Of a stretch of DNA of 64,000 nt, positions 36,527-43,313 are shown in pieces. The notes under the pieces were generated by a model. It was not told where the DNA came from, searched no databases, and saw only the letters and a list, made by a program, of their open reading frames with translations. The position numbers and the translations under genes are program-made. The stretch is from Burkholderia sp. BCC0322 (GTDB taxonomy: Bacteria; Pseudomonadota; Gammaproteobacteria; Burkholderiales; Burkholderiaceae), in NCBI RefSeq assembly GCF_902833045.1, contig NZ_CADFDU010000010.1:218056-282055 (forward strand), in the 5' to 3' direction. Positions within the stretch are counted from its first letter, which is position 1. Each line of letters opens with the position of its first letter.

Positions 36527-37732
36527 TCAAGCGGCGGAGGTCGGCTCGCCCCGCGCGTCGATGCGGGTCGATGCGGTACCGATCAACCCGGCCGCCGCGA
36601 TTGTCGCAGCCGTCACGACCATCATCGCGCCCCACCCGACCCGCGCGTTGAGCAACCCTGCCGCCGCCGCACCGCCGGCACCGGCCGCGTAGTAAAGCGT
36701 CAGGTACGCTGCGCTCAATGCCCCGGCCCGGGACGGCTGAATCGCGACCACACGTGCCTGGTTCGCGACCTGCGCGGCAAAGCAACCGGCATCGAACATC
36801 GCCAGCCCCACGCCCAGCCATCCGGGATGACCGAGCGCAACGGCAAGCAGCAAGGCCGACACGGCCGCCACGAAGAGCCCGCCCCGGATAACCGCGCGAT
36901 CGCCGAATCGATCGGCGAGTTTTCCGGCCACGCGCGTCACGCCGAGACCCAGCACGCCCGCGAGACTGTACGCGCCGATCGCCGCGGCACCGAGGCGATA
37001 CGGCGGCTCGGCCAGGCGAAGCGCGAGCCCCACCCAGACCAGGTTGAACGCGAAGAACCAGAGCATGCCGGCGCAGGTACGGTGCCTCAATTGCGCGCTA
37101 TCGCGCAGCAACCGCACAACGGTACCGAGCGCGTTCGCACGGCCGGGCAGCCCTTCCGGCCGGCCGCCGGGCAACAGCGCGGCACAGCCGATGGCGGCCA
37201 GTGCAACGCACCCGGCCAGCGCGAGCAATGCGCCGCGCCATCCGCACCATTGCGACAGCACGCCGCCCACGAAACGGCTCAGCAGGATCCCGGCGGAAAT
37301 GCCCGCCGACACGGCCCCCATCGCCACGCCACGCCGCTGCGGATCCGCATGTTTGCCGGCGACGGCGCTGCATTGCGCCGCCACCGTCGTCGCCGCGCCC
37401 ACCAGAAAGAAGCAGGCGTCGAGCGCGAGCGGCCCGGGCGACCACGACGCGCACGCCAGCAACCCCGCGAGCGCGCCCATCTGCGTCGAGCCGAGCACGC
37501 GCGGACTGAACCGGTCGACCAGCGGCACCAGCCATGCAAGACCGACCAGGTAACCGAGCATCGTCACGGACGAGAGGGCCGCCATGCGCGACGCAGCCAC
37601 GCCGAACTCGCTCGCGATGGCCGACAGCGACGGCTGCAACGCATAGCCGTTCGCGATCGCCACGCCGGCCGCGAGTGCCAGCACCACCGTCGCGGTGCGG
37701 GACAGCGGCACGCGGTTGCCGGCGACGGTCAC
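36527..37732 (-). CDS. MFS transporter
   Basis: A 401-residue 12-span major facilitator protein. Span 1 is TATVVLALAAGVAIANGYALQP, and the motif-A-like loop between spans 2 and 3 is LVPLVDRFSPRVLGSTQMGALAG. In the second half, VAGKLADRFGDRAVIRGG is the matching loop. It starts at GTG 37732, overlapping the RidA stop by four bases (GTGA), so translation is coupled. It likely moves a small molecule linked to the RidA/TrmB set. Confidence 0.88.
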   Translation of the reverse strand: MTVAGNRVPLSRTATVVLALAAGVAIANGYALQPSLSAIASEFGVAASRMAALSSVTMLGYLVGLAWLVPLVDRFSPRVLGSTQMGALAGLLACASWSPGPLALDACFFLVGAATTVAAQCSAVAGKHADPQRRGVAMGAVSAGISAGILLSRFVGGVLSQWCGWRGALLALAGCVALAAIGCAALLPGGRPEGLPGRANALGTVVRLLRDSAQLRHRTCAGMLWFFAFNLVWVGLALRLAEPPYRLGAAAIGAYSLAGVLGLGVTRVAGKLADRFGDRAVIRGGLFVAAVSALLLAVALGHPGWLGVGLAMFDAGCFAAQVANQARVVAIQPSRAGALSAAYLTLYYAAGAGGAAAAGLLNARVGWGAMMVVTAATIAAAGLIGTASTRIDARGEPTSAA

Positions 37733-38094
37733 GCCGCGGCCCTGACCGCGATCGCCTCGACTTCCACCAGGATCTCCGGATCGACGAACGGAAGCGCATG
37801 CACGAGCGAAAACGCCGGCCGGATATCGCAGTAGATTTCGCCATGTGCGCGCGCCGCGGCTTCCCAGTTGTCGAAGTCCGCCACCACCAGACGGCTCTGG
37901 ACAACGTCCGACAACGCGAACCCGCTGTCCGCCAGCACACGGTCGATCGTCGCCAGCGCATCGCGCGTCTGCGCGTACACGTCCGCGCCTTTGCCGGCCG
38001 TCCCCGAAATGTAGATGGTGTTGTCGACGACCACGGCGCGCGAGTAGCCGACCTTGGGCTCCCACGGGGAGCCGGTGCTGATCCGTTTACGCAT
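37729..38094 (-). CDS. RidA family protein
   Basis: A 121-residue member of the RidA/YjgF-YER057c-UK114 family, which deaminates reactive enamine/imine intermediates or binds small molecules. Visible features: ISTGSPWEPKVGYSRAVVVDNTIYISGTAG at residues 5-34, then QTRDALATIDRVLADSGF and, near the end, FVDPEILVEVEAIA. At the position of the catalytic Arg of RidA the sequence reads AFSLVHALPF, so the key Arg is not obvious. That fits non-RidA subfamilies. ATG 38094 is preferred over an upstream in-frame ATG because of GGGGGGA before it. Confidence 0.88.
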   Translation of the reverse strand: MRKRISTGSPWEPKVGYSRAVVVDNTIYISGTAGKGADVYAQTRDALATIDRVLADSGFALSDVVQSRLVVADFDNWEAAARAHGEIYCDIRPAFSLVHALPFVDPEILVEVEAIAVRAAA

Positions 38095-38132
38095 CTTGAA
38101 GATCCCCCCAGTCAGGTTGACGAACATTGCTT

Positions 38133-38178
38133 ACTACTTGGGTAGTACTTTCGAGCGATTGTATACTACCTCAGTAGT
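38133..38178. promoter_or_regulatory. two ACTAC-N4-GTAGT operators
   Basis: Perfect palindromes ACTAC-TTGG-GTAGT (38133-38146) and ACTAC-CTCA-GTAGT (38165-38178) are 32 bases apart, three turns, between the divergent RidA and TrmB-like genes. A TATACT -10 candidate (38162-38167) for the TrmB-like gene overlaps the second copy. A binding site for the TrmB-like protein itself is the simplest reading, giving autorepression and control of ridA-MFS. Confidence 0.75.
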
Positions 38179-38224
38179 TAATCAAGTCCCATGCAGGTCG
38201 TCATGGGCGCAGGAGCCGATACAC

Positions 38225-39043
38225 ATGAGCGAGAACACGGAGCTGATCACGTCGTTGATCCGGCTTGGATTCACCCAGTACGAGGCGCAGGCTTACGCGG
38301 CCCTCGTCGGGCAGGCCGCGCTGACGGGTGCGGAAGTGGGCCGGCGCGCCGGCATGCCGCCATCGAAGATCTACGAAACCCTGGGTCGCCTGGAAACGCG
38401 CGGTGCGGTGCTCGTGAACCGGTCGGAACCCGTCCGATATGCGGCCGTGCCCCACCGGTCGTTGCTCGAGGATTTGCGCACGCGCTTCAATGCGGATCTC
38501 GAACTGGCCGCGGACGCGCTCGATCGGCTGCCGGTTCAACAGGAGCCGGGGCTCGTCTGGTCGTTGAGCGGGCGGGAAGCGATCGCCAGCGCATTCGCGC
38601 GCGTCATCGTCAACGCGAAAACGCAGATCTTCGCGGGTGTCTGGGACGAAGAGATCGACGATCTCGGGCCGCTGCTCGAGGCCGCCGCGGCACGGGGCGT
38701 CGACACGCACGTGGCGATTTACGGCAATCGCACGCTCAACGGGCCGCGCCTCTACGACATGGCCAAATGCGGCGCCAGCGCGAGACTCAGGCTGTCCGGC
38801 CGCCGGCTCGCCGTCGCGGTGGCGGACAACACCGAGGCCGTGGTGGCGGAATTCGGCGATCATTCACCCGATCACGCCACCTTGACGACCAATCCGGTCA
38901 TCGCGCTGCTCGCGGTCGAGTACATCAAGGCGGACGTGAGCGGGCGCGTGTTGATCGACGCAATGAGTCCGGCGGAGTACAGGAAAATCCTGAAGCACCC
39001 CGACATGCAGGCGATGCTTGCGCCGCTCGACAAGCCGAACTGA
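38225..39043 (+). CDS. TrmB-type transcriptional regulator
   Basis: A 272-residue regulator. The N-terminal winged helix LIRLGFTQYEAQAYAALVGQAALTGAEVGRRAGMPPSKIYETLGRLETRG (residues 9-58) is the classic TrmB domain, usually found in archaea and some bacteria. The C-terminal half (EAIASAFARVIVNAKTQIFAGVWDEEID) resembles the sugar-binding/PLD-like ligand domain. ATG 38225 follows AGGAG. Divergent ridA and the downstream PhzF gene form its likely regulon. Confidence 0.88.
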   Translation: MSENTELITSLIRLGFTQYEAQAYAALVGQAALTGAEVGRRAGMPPSKIYETLGRLETRGAVLVNRSEPVRYAAVPHRSLLEDLRTRFNADLELAADALDRLPVQQEPGLVWSLSGREAIASAFARVIVNAKTQIFAGVWDEEIDDLGPLLEAAAARGVDTHVAIYGNRTLNGPRLYDMAKCGASARLRLSGRRLAVAVADNTEAVVAEFGDHSPDHATLTTNPVIALLAVEYIKADVSGRVLIDAMSPAEYRKILKHPDMQAMLAPLDKPN

Positions 39044-39113
39044 CCCATTCGACGCTGCGCGGTTGCCGGTGCATCGAGCCGCGCGCACCTTCCCCAGGTA
39101 CGGTAATCCTCAC

Positions 39114-39971
39114 ATGACCTCGTATGCCTTCCGCCTGCTGAATGTCTTCGCTGAATCCACGTTCGGCGGCAACCCGCTTTGCGTATTCGAAGATGCGCGC
39201 GGCATGGACGACGCGACCATGCGGGCACTCGCGGTGCAGTTCAACCTGTCCGAAACGACCTTCGTGCTGCCGTCGGAGCGCGCGCACGCGCGGGTTCGCG
39301 TCTTCACGCCGGGCCATGAAATGGCCTTTGCAGGCCATCCGACGCTCGGCACCGCGCATGTCGTGCGCGACCTGCTGGGTACGGGCAACGATCTCGCGCT
39401 CGAATTCAAGGCCGGCGTGGTCGACGTCAACGCGCGCGACGACGTGTGGACGTTCACTGCGCCGCACGCAGGCATGCCGAAGACGGCGCCGTGCGAGTTG
39501 CCCGACGCCCGCATGGGGGCGGTGCTGGGACTCGCGGAAGACGATCTGCTCGCCCCGCCGATCTGGGTCGACACCGGTGCCGACCAGTTGCTGGTCGCGC
39601 TCACGGATCCCGCCGCCGTGCGCCGCGCGCAGCCCGACAGTGCATGCCTCGACATCTGGCCGACCAGCAGCCTCGGCCGCAAGACCGCCTATGTGTTCGC
39701 GTTCGATGCCGAGCGGCCGGGGACGGTGGTGTCGCGCTATTTCTTCGTGAAGCAGGGCAGCGTCTCGGAAGATCCGGGCACGGGGTCTGCGTGCGCGAAT
39801 CTGGGCGGGTGGCTGCTTGCGATGAAGCGCGACTTGCCTGCCGCGTTTCAGGTCGAGCAGGGTGAAGCCGTCGGCCGGCCTTGCCTGCTGCGGTTGTCGG
39901 TCAGCGCAGCCGGTGTGATCGGCGTCGGCGGGCGCGTGATCGAACTCGGGCGCGGCTTCGTCAACGTGTAG
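39114..39971 (+). CDS. PhzF family isomerase-like protein
   Basis: A 285-residue protein of the PhzF/diaminopimelate-epimerase fold. FNLSETTFVLPSE contains the Glu that is catalytic in PhzF (about residue 45). TPGHEMAFAGHPTLGTAHVV is the diagnostic block, and the second-domain EDPGTGSACANLGGWL follows. It starts about 70 bases after the TrmB gene on the same strand, so it is probably co-transcribed. Its substrate is unknown. It is not part of phenazine synthesis here, since no other phz gene is present. Confidence 0.92.
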   Translation: MTSYAFRLLNVFAESTFGGNPLCVFEDARGMDDATMRALAVQFNLSETTFVLPSERAHARVRVFTPGHEMAFAGHPTLGTAHVVRDLLGTGNDLALEFKAGVVDVNARDDVWTFTAPHAGMPKTAPCELPDARMGAVLGLAEDDLLAPPIWVDTGADQLLVALTDPAAVRRAQPDSACLDIWPTSSLGRKTAYVFAFDAERPGTVVSRYFFVKQGSVSEDPGTGSACANLGGWLLAMKRDLPAAFQVEQGEAVGRPCLLRLSVSAAGVIGVGGRVIELGRGFVNV

Positions 39972-40023
39972 CGGCCGCGTTTGCTATGCTGCGCGCATCG
40001 CCAGCCCGAGCCGATTGCCGCCC

Positions 40024-40701
40024 ATGCACGACCTCGCCCCCGACCTTGCGCGCACACTGAACGACGCCTGCGACGCCTGCTTCGGCACGACCGCCGTCTG
40101 GCCGCTCATCGAGCACGCGTATGGCGAGCCGCAACGCTACTACCACACGCTCGCGCACCTGGCCGAGCTGTTCGCGCATCTCGCGCCGTATCGCGCGGAA
40201 CCGCTGTGGCCCGCGATCGAGCTCGCGGTATGGGCGCACGACTTCGTGTATGCGACGACGCTGCCCGATCATGCGGACAACGAAGCACGCAGCGCGCAAT
40301 GGCTCGTGCAGGTCACGCACGCACACTGCGGCGAATCCTGGTTGCATGCGCACGCATCGCACGTGTGCGTTGCGCACGATCTCGTGCTCGCGACGAAGTC
40401 GCACCGGCTGCCCGATACGTTCGCGTCCGACCCGGATCTGCAGCGTGCCGGGCGGATTTTTCTCGACGCCGATCTGGCGATCCTCGCGGCCGCGCCCAGC
40501 CGGCTGCGTGAATACGACCGCGCGATTGCACGCGAGTGGGCGCAGGACCCCGATGCGCCATCCGCGGCGTTCCGCGCGGGCCGCAGGCAGGCGCTCGAAC
40601 ATCTGCGCGCGCAGGTCCCGCTGTTTCAATCGGCGGAATTCGCGCCGCTCACGGCGCGTGCGCTGCGCAATCTCGATACGTTGATCGACGTGTACGCGTG
40701 A
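40024..40701 (+). CDS. HD-domain superfamily predicted phosphohydrolase
   Basis: A 225-residue protein of the predicted metal-dependent HD phosphohydrolase group (COG4339 type). Conserved residues: RYYHTLAHLAELFAHL gives the first His, LAVWAHDFVY the HD pair (about residues 76-79), and later IFLDADLAILAA the third Asp. ATG 40024 is preferred over an in-frame TTG just upstream. The substrate is unknown. It is the last chromosomal-looking gene before the IS remnant and lower-GC patch. Confidence 0.85.
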   Translation: MHDLAPDLARTLNDACDACFGTTAVWPLIEHAYGEPQRYYHTLAHLAELFAHLAPYRAEPLWPAIELAVWAHDFVYATTLPDHADNEARSAQWLVQVTHAHCGESWLHAHASHVCVAHDLVLATKSHRLPDTFASDPDLQRAGRIFLDADLAILAAAPSRLREYDRAIAREWAQDPDAPSAAFRAGRRQALEHLRAQVPLFQSAEFAPLTARALRNLDTLIDVYA

Positions 40702-40879
40702 GTGTCGGGTGCGCCTGCGTGAACCCGCCCGCGTTGCCACCGCCGGATCGGGCGAACTGACGTCCAATTTTCCACATCCGACCCGCCCAAACCACTGTGC
40801 TGCAGCCGCAATGAGTTCGCTAGCTGGAGTTGTCTGCTAGCCGAGTTGCTGCAGCAAGGGGGCGATTGCGGCGTGATCC

Positions 40880-41486
40880 GGTAATCCCCCGCTTTCCGCG
40901 GCGCGCAGAAGTAGAAACTAAGCGACCATGGCCAGCCGCTGTTTTGGCGTGAGTCCGCCAAGGGCCATGTTCGGGCGGTCGTGATTGCCAGTCCGCATCC
41001 AGTGAGACGCCGTACGTGGTCCAAGTCTTCCCAGTGGTACTGCGACAGCCATTCGTACCGCACGGCCCGGTGGTATCGCTCGACATACACATTCTGCCGG
41101 GGCTTGCCCGGCTGGACACCGCTCGCATGGCCATCTTGCGCCGGCAAGATGGCCCCCGTCTTTTTTGCGAGCGCCTCCGCCACGATCTTCGCCTTGAGCT
41201 TTCCCTCGACGTACAGCTTGCCCAGCCGCGCATTCTCGGCTTCCAGTTCCTTCATCCGCGCGACCAGCGACACATCCATGCCGCCGTACTTCGAGCGCGA
41301 TTTGTAGAACGTCGCCGTGCTGATGCCCGACTCCCGGCACTGGTCCGGTACCGTCAGCCCCGCTTCCACGCACTTGAGCGCGTCCATGATCTGGCAGTCC
41401 GTGAATCTCGACTTCTTTATTCTGTAGAACTCCGTCAACGAGAGAATTCTACTTCTGGTTCCGTCGGTTTTTCGGGGGGATTACCA
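40880..41486 (-). mobile_element. internally deleted IS3-family element
   Basis: About 607 bases, transcribed on the minus strand. OrfA is intact at first (41438 down: MTEFYRIKKSRFTDCQIMDA..., HTH, then a leucine-rich helix). It then joins directly to the 3' end of OrfB (QPGKPRQNVYVERYHRAVRYEWL), so the DDE catalytic core is gone. A frameshift follows: the conserved end NHDRPNMALGGLTPKQRLAMVA is in the next frame and stops at 40918. Imperfect terminal repeats flank it: GGTAATCCCCC...CAGAAGTAGAA at 40880-40916, and its inverse, CAGAAGTAGAA (complement of 41447-41457) and GGTAATCCCCCC (complement of 41474-41485). No target duplication is visible. It cannot transpose on its own. Confidence 0.85.
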
Positions 41487-41644
41487 TACGACGTAACGAG
41501 CCGGGCCTGCAGCGTTTCGATTTTGTTTGCCTTATTGCTTACTTTTACGGCAATGATCCCCACCAAGACTTCGGCGCGATCACATAAATTATCGAACTCG
41601 TCGTCCGAACTCGCGGCAATCGCCCATTCGAAAAGCGGTCCCAT
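41435..41644 (-). CDS. small protein cut by the IS insertion
   Basis: A 69-residue frame with ATG 41644 after GAGGA. It starts MGPLFEWAIAASSDDEFDNLCDRAEVL and runs as an amphipathic helix-rich chain. The last 17 or so residues (YGNPPEKPTEPEVEF) are encoded inside the IS end, so the native C-terminus was lost. I do not recognise the family. Composition is lower GC than the flanking chromosome. Confidence 0.45.
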   Translation of the reverse strand: MGPLFEWAIAASSDDEFDNLCDRAEVLVGIIAVKVSNKANKIETLQARLVTSYGNPPEKPTEPEVEFSR

Positions 41645-41742
41645 CGTTTGCTTTTCCTCTATCCGAATTGGACCTCGACTTTGATATCGGGCACCGTGTA
41701 ACGGCTCAACGACCCGGGATATCTTCCCGCTCACCCAAACGA

Positions 41743-41766
41743 AAACGCCACCCGAAGGTGGCGTTT
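41743..41766 (-). terminator. rho-independent terminator
   Basis: Ten-base stem AAACGCCACC / GGTGGCGTTT (41743-41752, 41757-41766) with loop CGAA, followed on the minus strand by TTTTCGTTT. It is 18 bases past the stop of the 61-residue gene at 41784, which it probably terminates. The T-rich stretch on the plus side means it may work both ways. Confidence 0.85.
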
Positions 41767-41783
41767 GTTGTTTTCCGAAATTC

Positions 41784-41969
41784 TTAGTCATTTCCGGCTT
41801 CGACCGGACGCCGAACGCGCAACTTCGCCCGGCACCGCGATCGAAGTGGGCGCGCCGGCAGCGATCCTTTCTCCACGGCGACTTCCGTGTGTTGAAGTAC
41901 CGCTGCGAGGCCGAACTTCTTCAGTTCGACCATCTTCGTGCGCAACTTGCCCGATGCGTTCATAGCCAT
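41784..41969 (-). CDS. small protein of unknown function in the low-GC patch
   Basis: A 61-residue basic protein, MAMNASGKLRTKMVELKKFGLAAVL..., ending RVRRPVEAGND. ATG 41969 follows a strong GAGGAAGGA, and a terminator hairpin lies 18 bases past the stop. That combination supports a real gene although I do not recognise a family. Its neighbours are remnants of toxin-like genes. Confidence 0.5.
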   Translation of the reverse strand: MAMNASGKLRTKMVELKKFGLAAVLQHTEVAVEKGSLPARPLRSRCRAKLRVRRPVEAGND

Positions 41970-42009
41970 AGAATCCTTCCTCGTCGCTGGAGGGGCGCGT
42001 CACGCAACG

Positions 42010-42073
42010 GAATGCGGCGTCGTTTCGCGAATGGGCACGATTTCGTTGTGGCCCCCCCCTGGACGCCGCATTC
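42010..42073. repeat. 12-base perfect inverted repeat
   Basis: GAATGCGGCGTC (42010-42021) and GACGCCGCATTC (42062-42073) flank 40 bases that include a run of eight or nine C. It sits just upstream of the 61-residue gene. It could be a regulatory stem, or the trimmed ends of a small insertion. Confidence 0.6.
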
Positions 42074-42079
42074 AGTGTC

Positions 42080-42120
42080 AAAAAACACTTCACGGAAGCG
42101 TTATGGTTCTCCCTTCCGTG
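42080..42120 (-). terminator. rho-independent terminator of the DUF3395-like gene
   Basis: Eight-base perfect stem CACGGAAG (42091-42098) / CTTCCGTG (42113-42120) overlaps the last codons and stop of the gene. On the minus strand it is followed by six T at 42080-42085. Confidence 0.75.
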
Positions 42121-42320
42121 ACAACTGCAGAACCAGATGCACCTGAACCATTCAGCCAGACAATAAAAAGGCACTTGTCGTGACCGGGAGATGGGTCCCC
42201 CCATTTTTTGTTGTCTGCAGGAAATTGCCTTATGCCGTCCGCATACATTTTCGTTACCTGGCTTGTCACGTCGTATGTGTCAGTATTTACGCCATAACCT
42301 GCAAAAGATATCTTAATCAT
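42090..42320 (-). CDS. DUF3395-like small protein
   Basis: A 76-residue protein from ATG 42320 with GGAGTGAG before it. The pattern MIKISFAGYGV...DVTSQV, GDPSPGHDKCLFIVW and the end VVTEGRTITLP matches the DUF3395 domain: a strand with A-x-Y-G, then D-V-T, then G-D-P-x-P-G-x-x-K-x-L, then E-G-x-x-I-x-L-P. That domain is known at the end of DNAJC11-like proteins and in bacterial proteins with or without partners. It is low GC and flanked by RES/HEPN toxin pieces. It may be a stand-alone lectin-like or binding module. The family call is by pattern. Confidence 0.65.
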   Translation of the reverse strand: MIKISFAGYGVNTDTYDVTSQVTKMYADGIRQFPADNKKWGDPSPGHDKCLFIVWLNGSGASGSAVVTEGRTITLP

Positions 42321-42324
42321 TATC

Positions 42325-42601
42325 TCACTCCAGTAGGTAGCAAGGCGAGTCTGCAATATAATCCAAATATTCAGGAATTGCCAAAAAAGATCTGATGCCT
42401 GCAGGTGCAAAGCGAGATTCGAAAATTGAAAAAATTCGCTGGGCATACTGGCGGCTACCCCGACTGATCGCCTCGGCACCGCACACGGAACACGAAGCGG
42501 TGCAGGCGCTGGTCCGAATCTCGTCGCGCAGAAAGTCGTTGCCGATGCAGTTGACGCAAATCGGCACGTCGTCGGGATCGCATTGAGAATGTATTGGTCA
42601 T
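42325..42601 (-). pseudogene. HEPN/RES N-terminal zinc-ribbon fragment, frameshifted
   Basis: Translation would start at ATG 42601 (MTNTFS...), which overlaps the RES fragment's stop as ATGA. After seven or so codons the conserved frame is one base off: in the shifted frame it reads QCDPDDVPICVNCIGNDFL, then CTASCSVCG. The two CxxC pairs and the C-V-N-C-I-G-N-D-F-L start match the zinc-binding N-terminal domain found before RES toxins (HEPN/RES NTD1). The frame then ends at 42325 without any HEPN or RES part. A single-base deletion near 42584 would explain it. Confidence 0.6.
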
Positions 42602-42858
42602 TGTTGTTTTCTCTTCTCGCGAACGTTCCACCGACCCTGCCTGGACTGGCCGATCGTCAGCAGGCGCGGGTCGTAGACAAACGGACCCTCGCTGCGAATC
42701 GATACTATTGAACCGCGAAATTGGGGATGGTCGGGATCCAGGACGATGTTCCGCTCCGCTGGAATTAACGCGGAAGGAACCTTGAAAACCGAGCTTGCCG
42801 GTAGGACCGAGCAGTTTGCTCCCGAATTGGTGGCAGCGCGCAAGCGCATCCCGTTCAT
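42598..42858 (-). pseudogene. C-terminal fragment of a RES-domain toxin
   Basis: The 86-residue frame ends with SSVFKVPSALIPAERNIVLDPDHPQF and GPFVYDPRLL. This is the hallmark C-terminus of RES-domain NAD+-phosphorylase toxins: V-P-S-x-x-I-P-x-x-x-N, then N/D-P-x-H-P-x-F, then P-F-x-x-D-P-R-L. The catalytic N-terminal two thirds and any Xre antitoxin are missing. In another frame just upstream (42864-42986) there is an acidic tail, LRDEPEHDDDFGDEDRRRAT, which could be the end of a lost gene. Confidence 0.7.
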
Positions 42859-43236
42859 GCCAGTTACGTGGCCCGTCGGCGATCTTCATCGCCAAAGTCG
42901 TCGTCGTGCTCCGGCTCATCGCGCAGTTCAAGTCGAACCATACGCAGTTCTGGAACGTCTTCAACGTCGCCAACATGACGAGATACTCAAGGGTGCACAA
43001 CGCCCGCGACGCCCCGAAATAACGGTCCAGCCAGGGTGGCGGATTGATATCAATCAGTTACCTCGATTTGTCACATAGTGGAATGCGAGGCGTGGTCATT
43101 TTTGCGCATTTCCGCCCCCTTCTCGTAAGTGCGACCCTTTTTGTACGTCGACACCGTTCCGCACCCATATTGCACCTCCCCCTCGCCCACCAAGCGTCAC
43201 CCCCAAAACACTGCATGATTGCATTTTTACATTTTA
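42859..43236. other. non-coding end of the low-GC patch and deo promoter region
   Basis: From the RES fragment to the deo operator I see no intact gene. The first 130 bases contain the acidic minus-strand tail noted with the RES fragment. The rest becomes AT-richer toward 43240, where the deoK promoter should lie. Confidence 0.5.
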
Positions 43237-43254
43237 TGTGATTCTATTATCACA
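43237..43254. promoter_or_regulatory. operator TGTGAT-N6-ATCACA before deoK
   Basis: Perfect 6-base arms, TGTGAT (43237-43242) and ATCACA (43249-43254), with TCTATT between. A TATTAT -10 candidate (43245-43250) lies inside. It sits 60 bases before the deoK ATG. The DeoR-type protein encoded at 46733 is the likely binder. CRP is an alternative, since TGTGA-N6-TCACA is also the CRP consensus layout. Confidence 0.7.
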
Positions 43255-43313
43255 CCTTGCACGCCGCGGCCGCCCCTGCGCGCGGCGCATCCCATACCAA
43301 GGAAGACACGCAG

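Noticed and set aside
39114-39971. Phenazine biosynthesis gene
   Set aside because: PhzF-fold proteins are widespread outside phenazine pathways, and no other phz gene is present.
40741-40879. A second insertion-sequence end left of the IS3 remnant
   Set aside because: There is some non-chromosomal-looking sequence (repeated CTGCAGCA near 40800-40860), but no terminal repeat or transposase piece I can identify.
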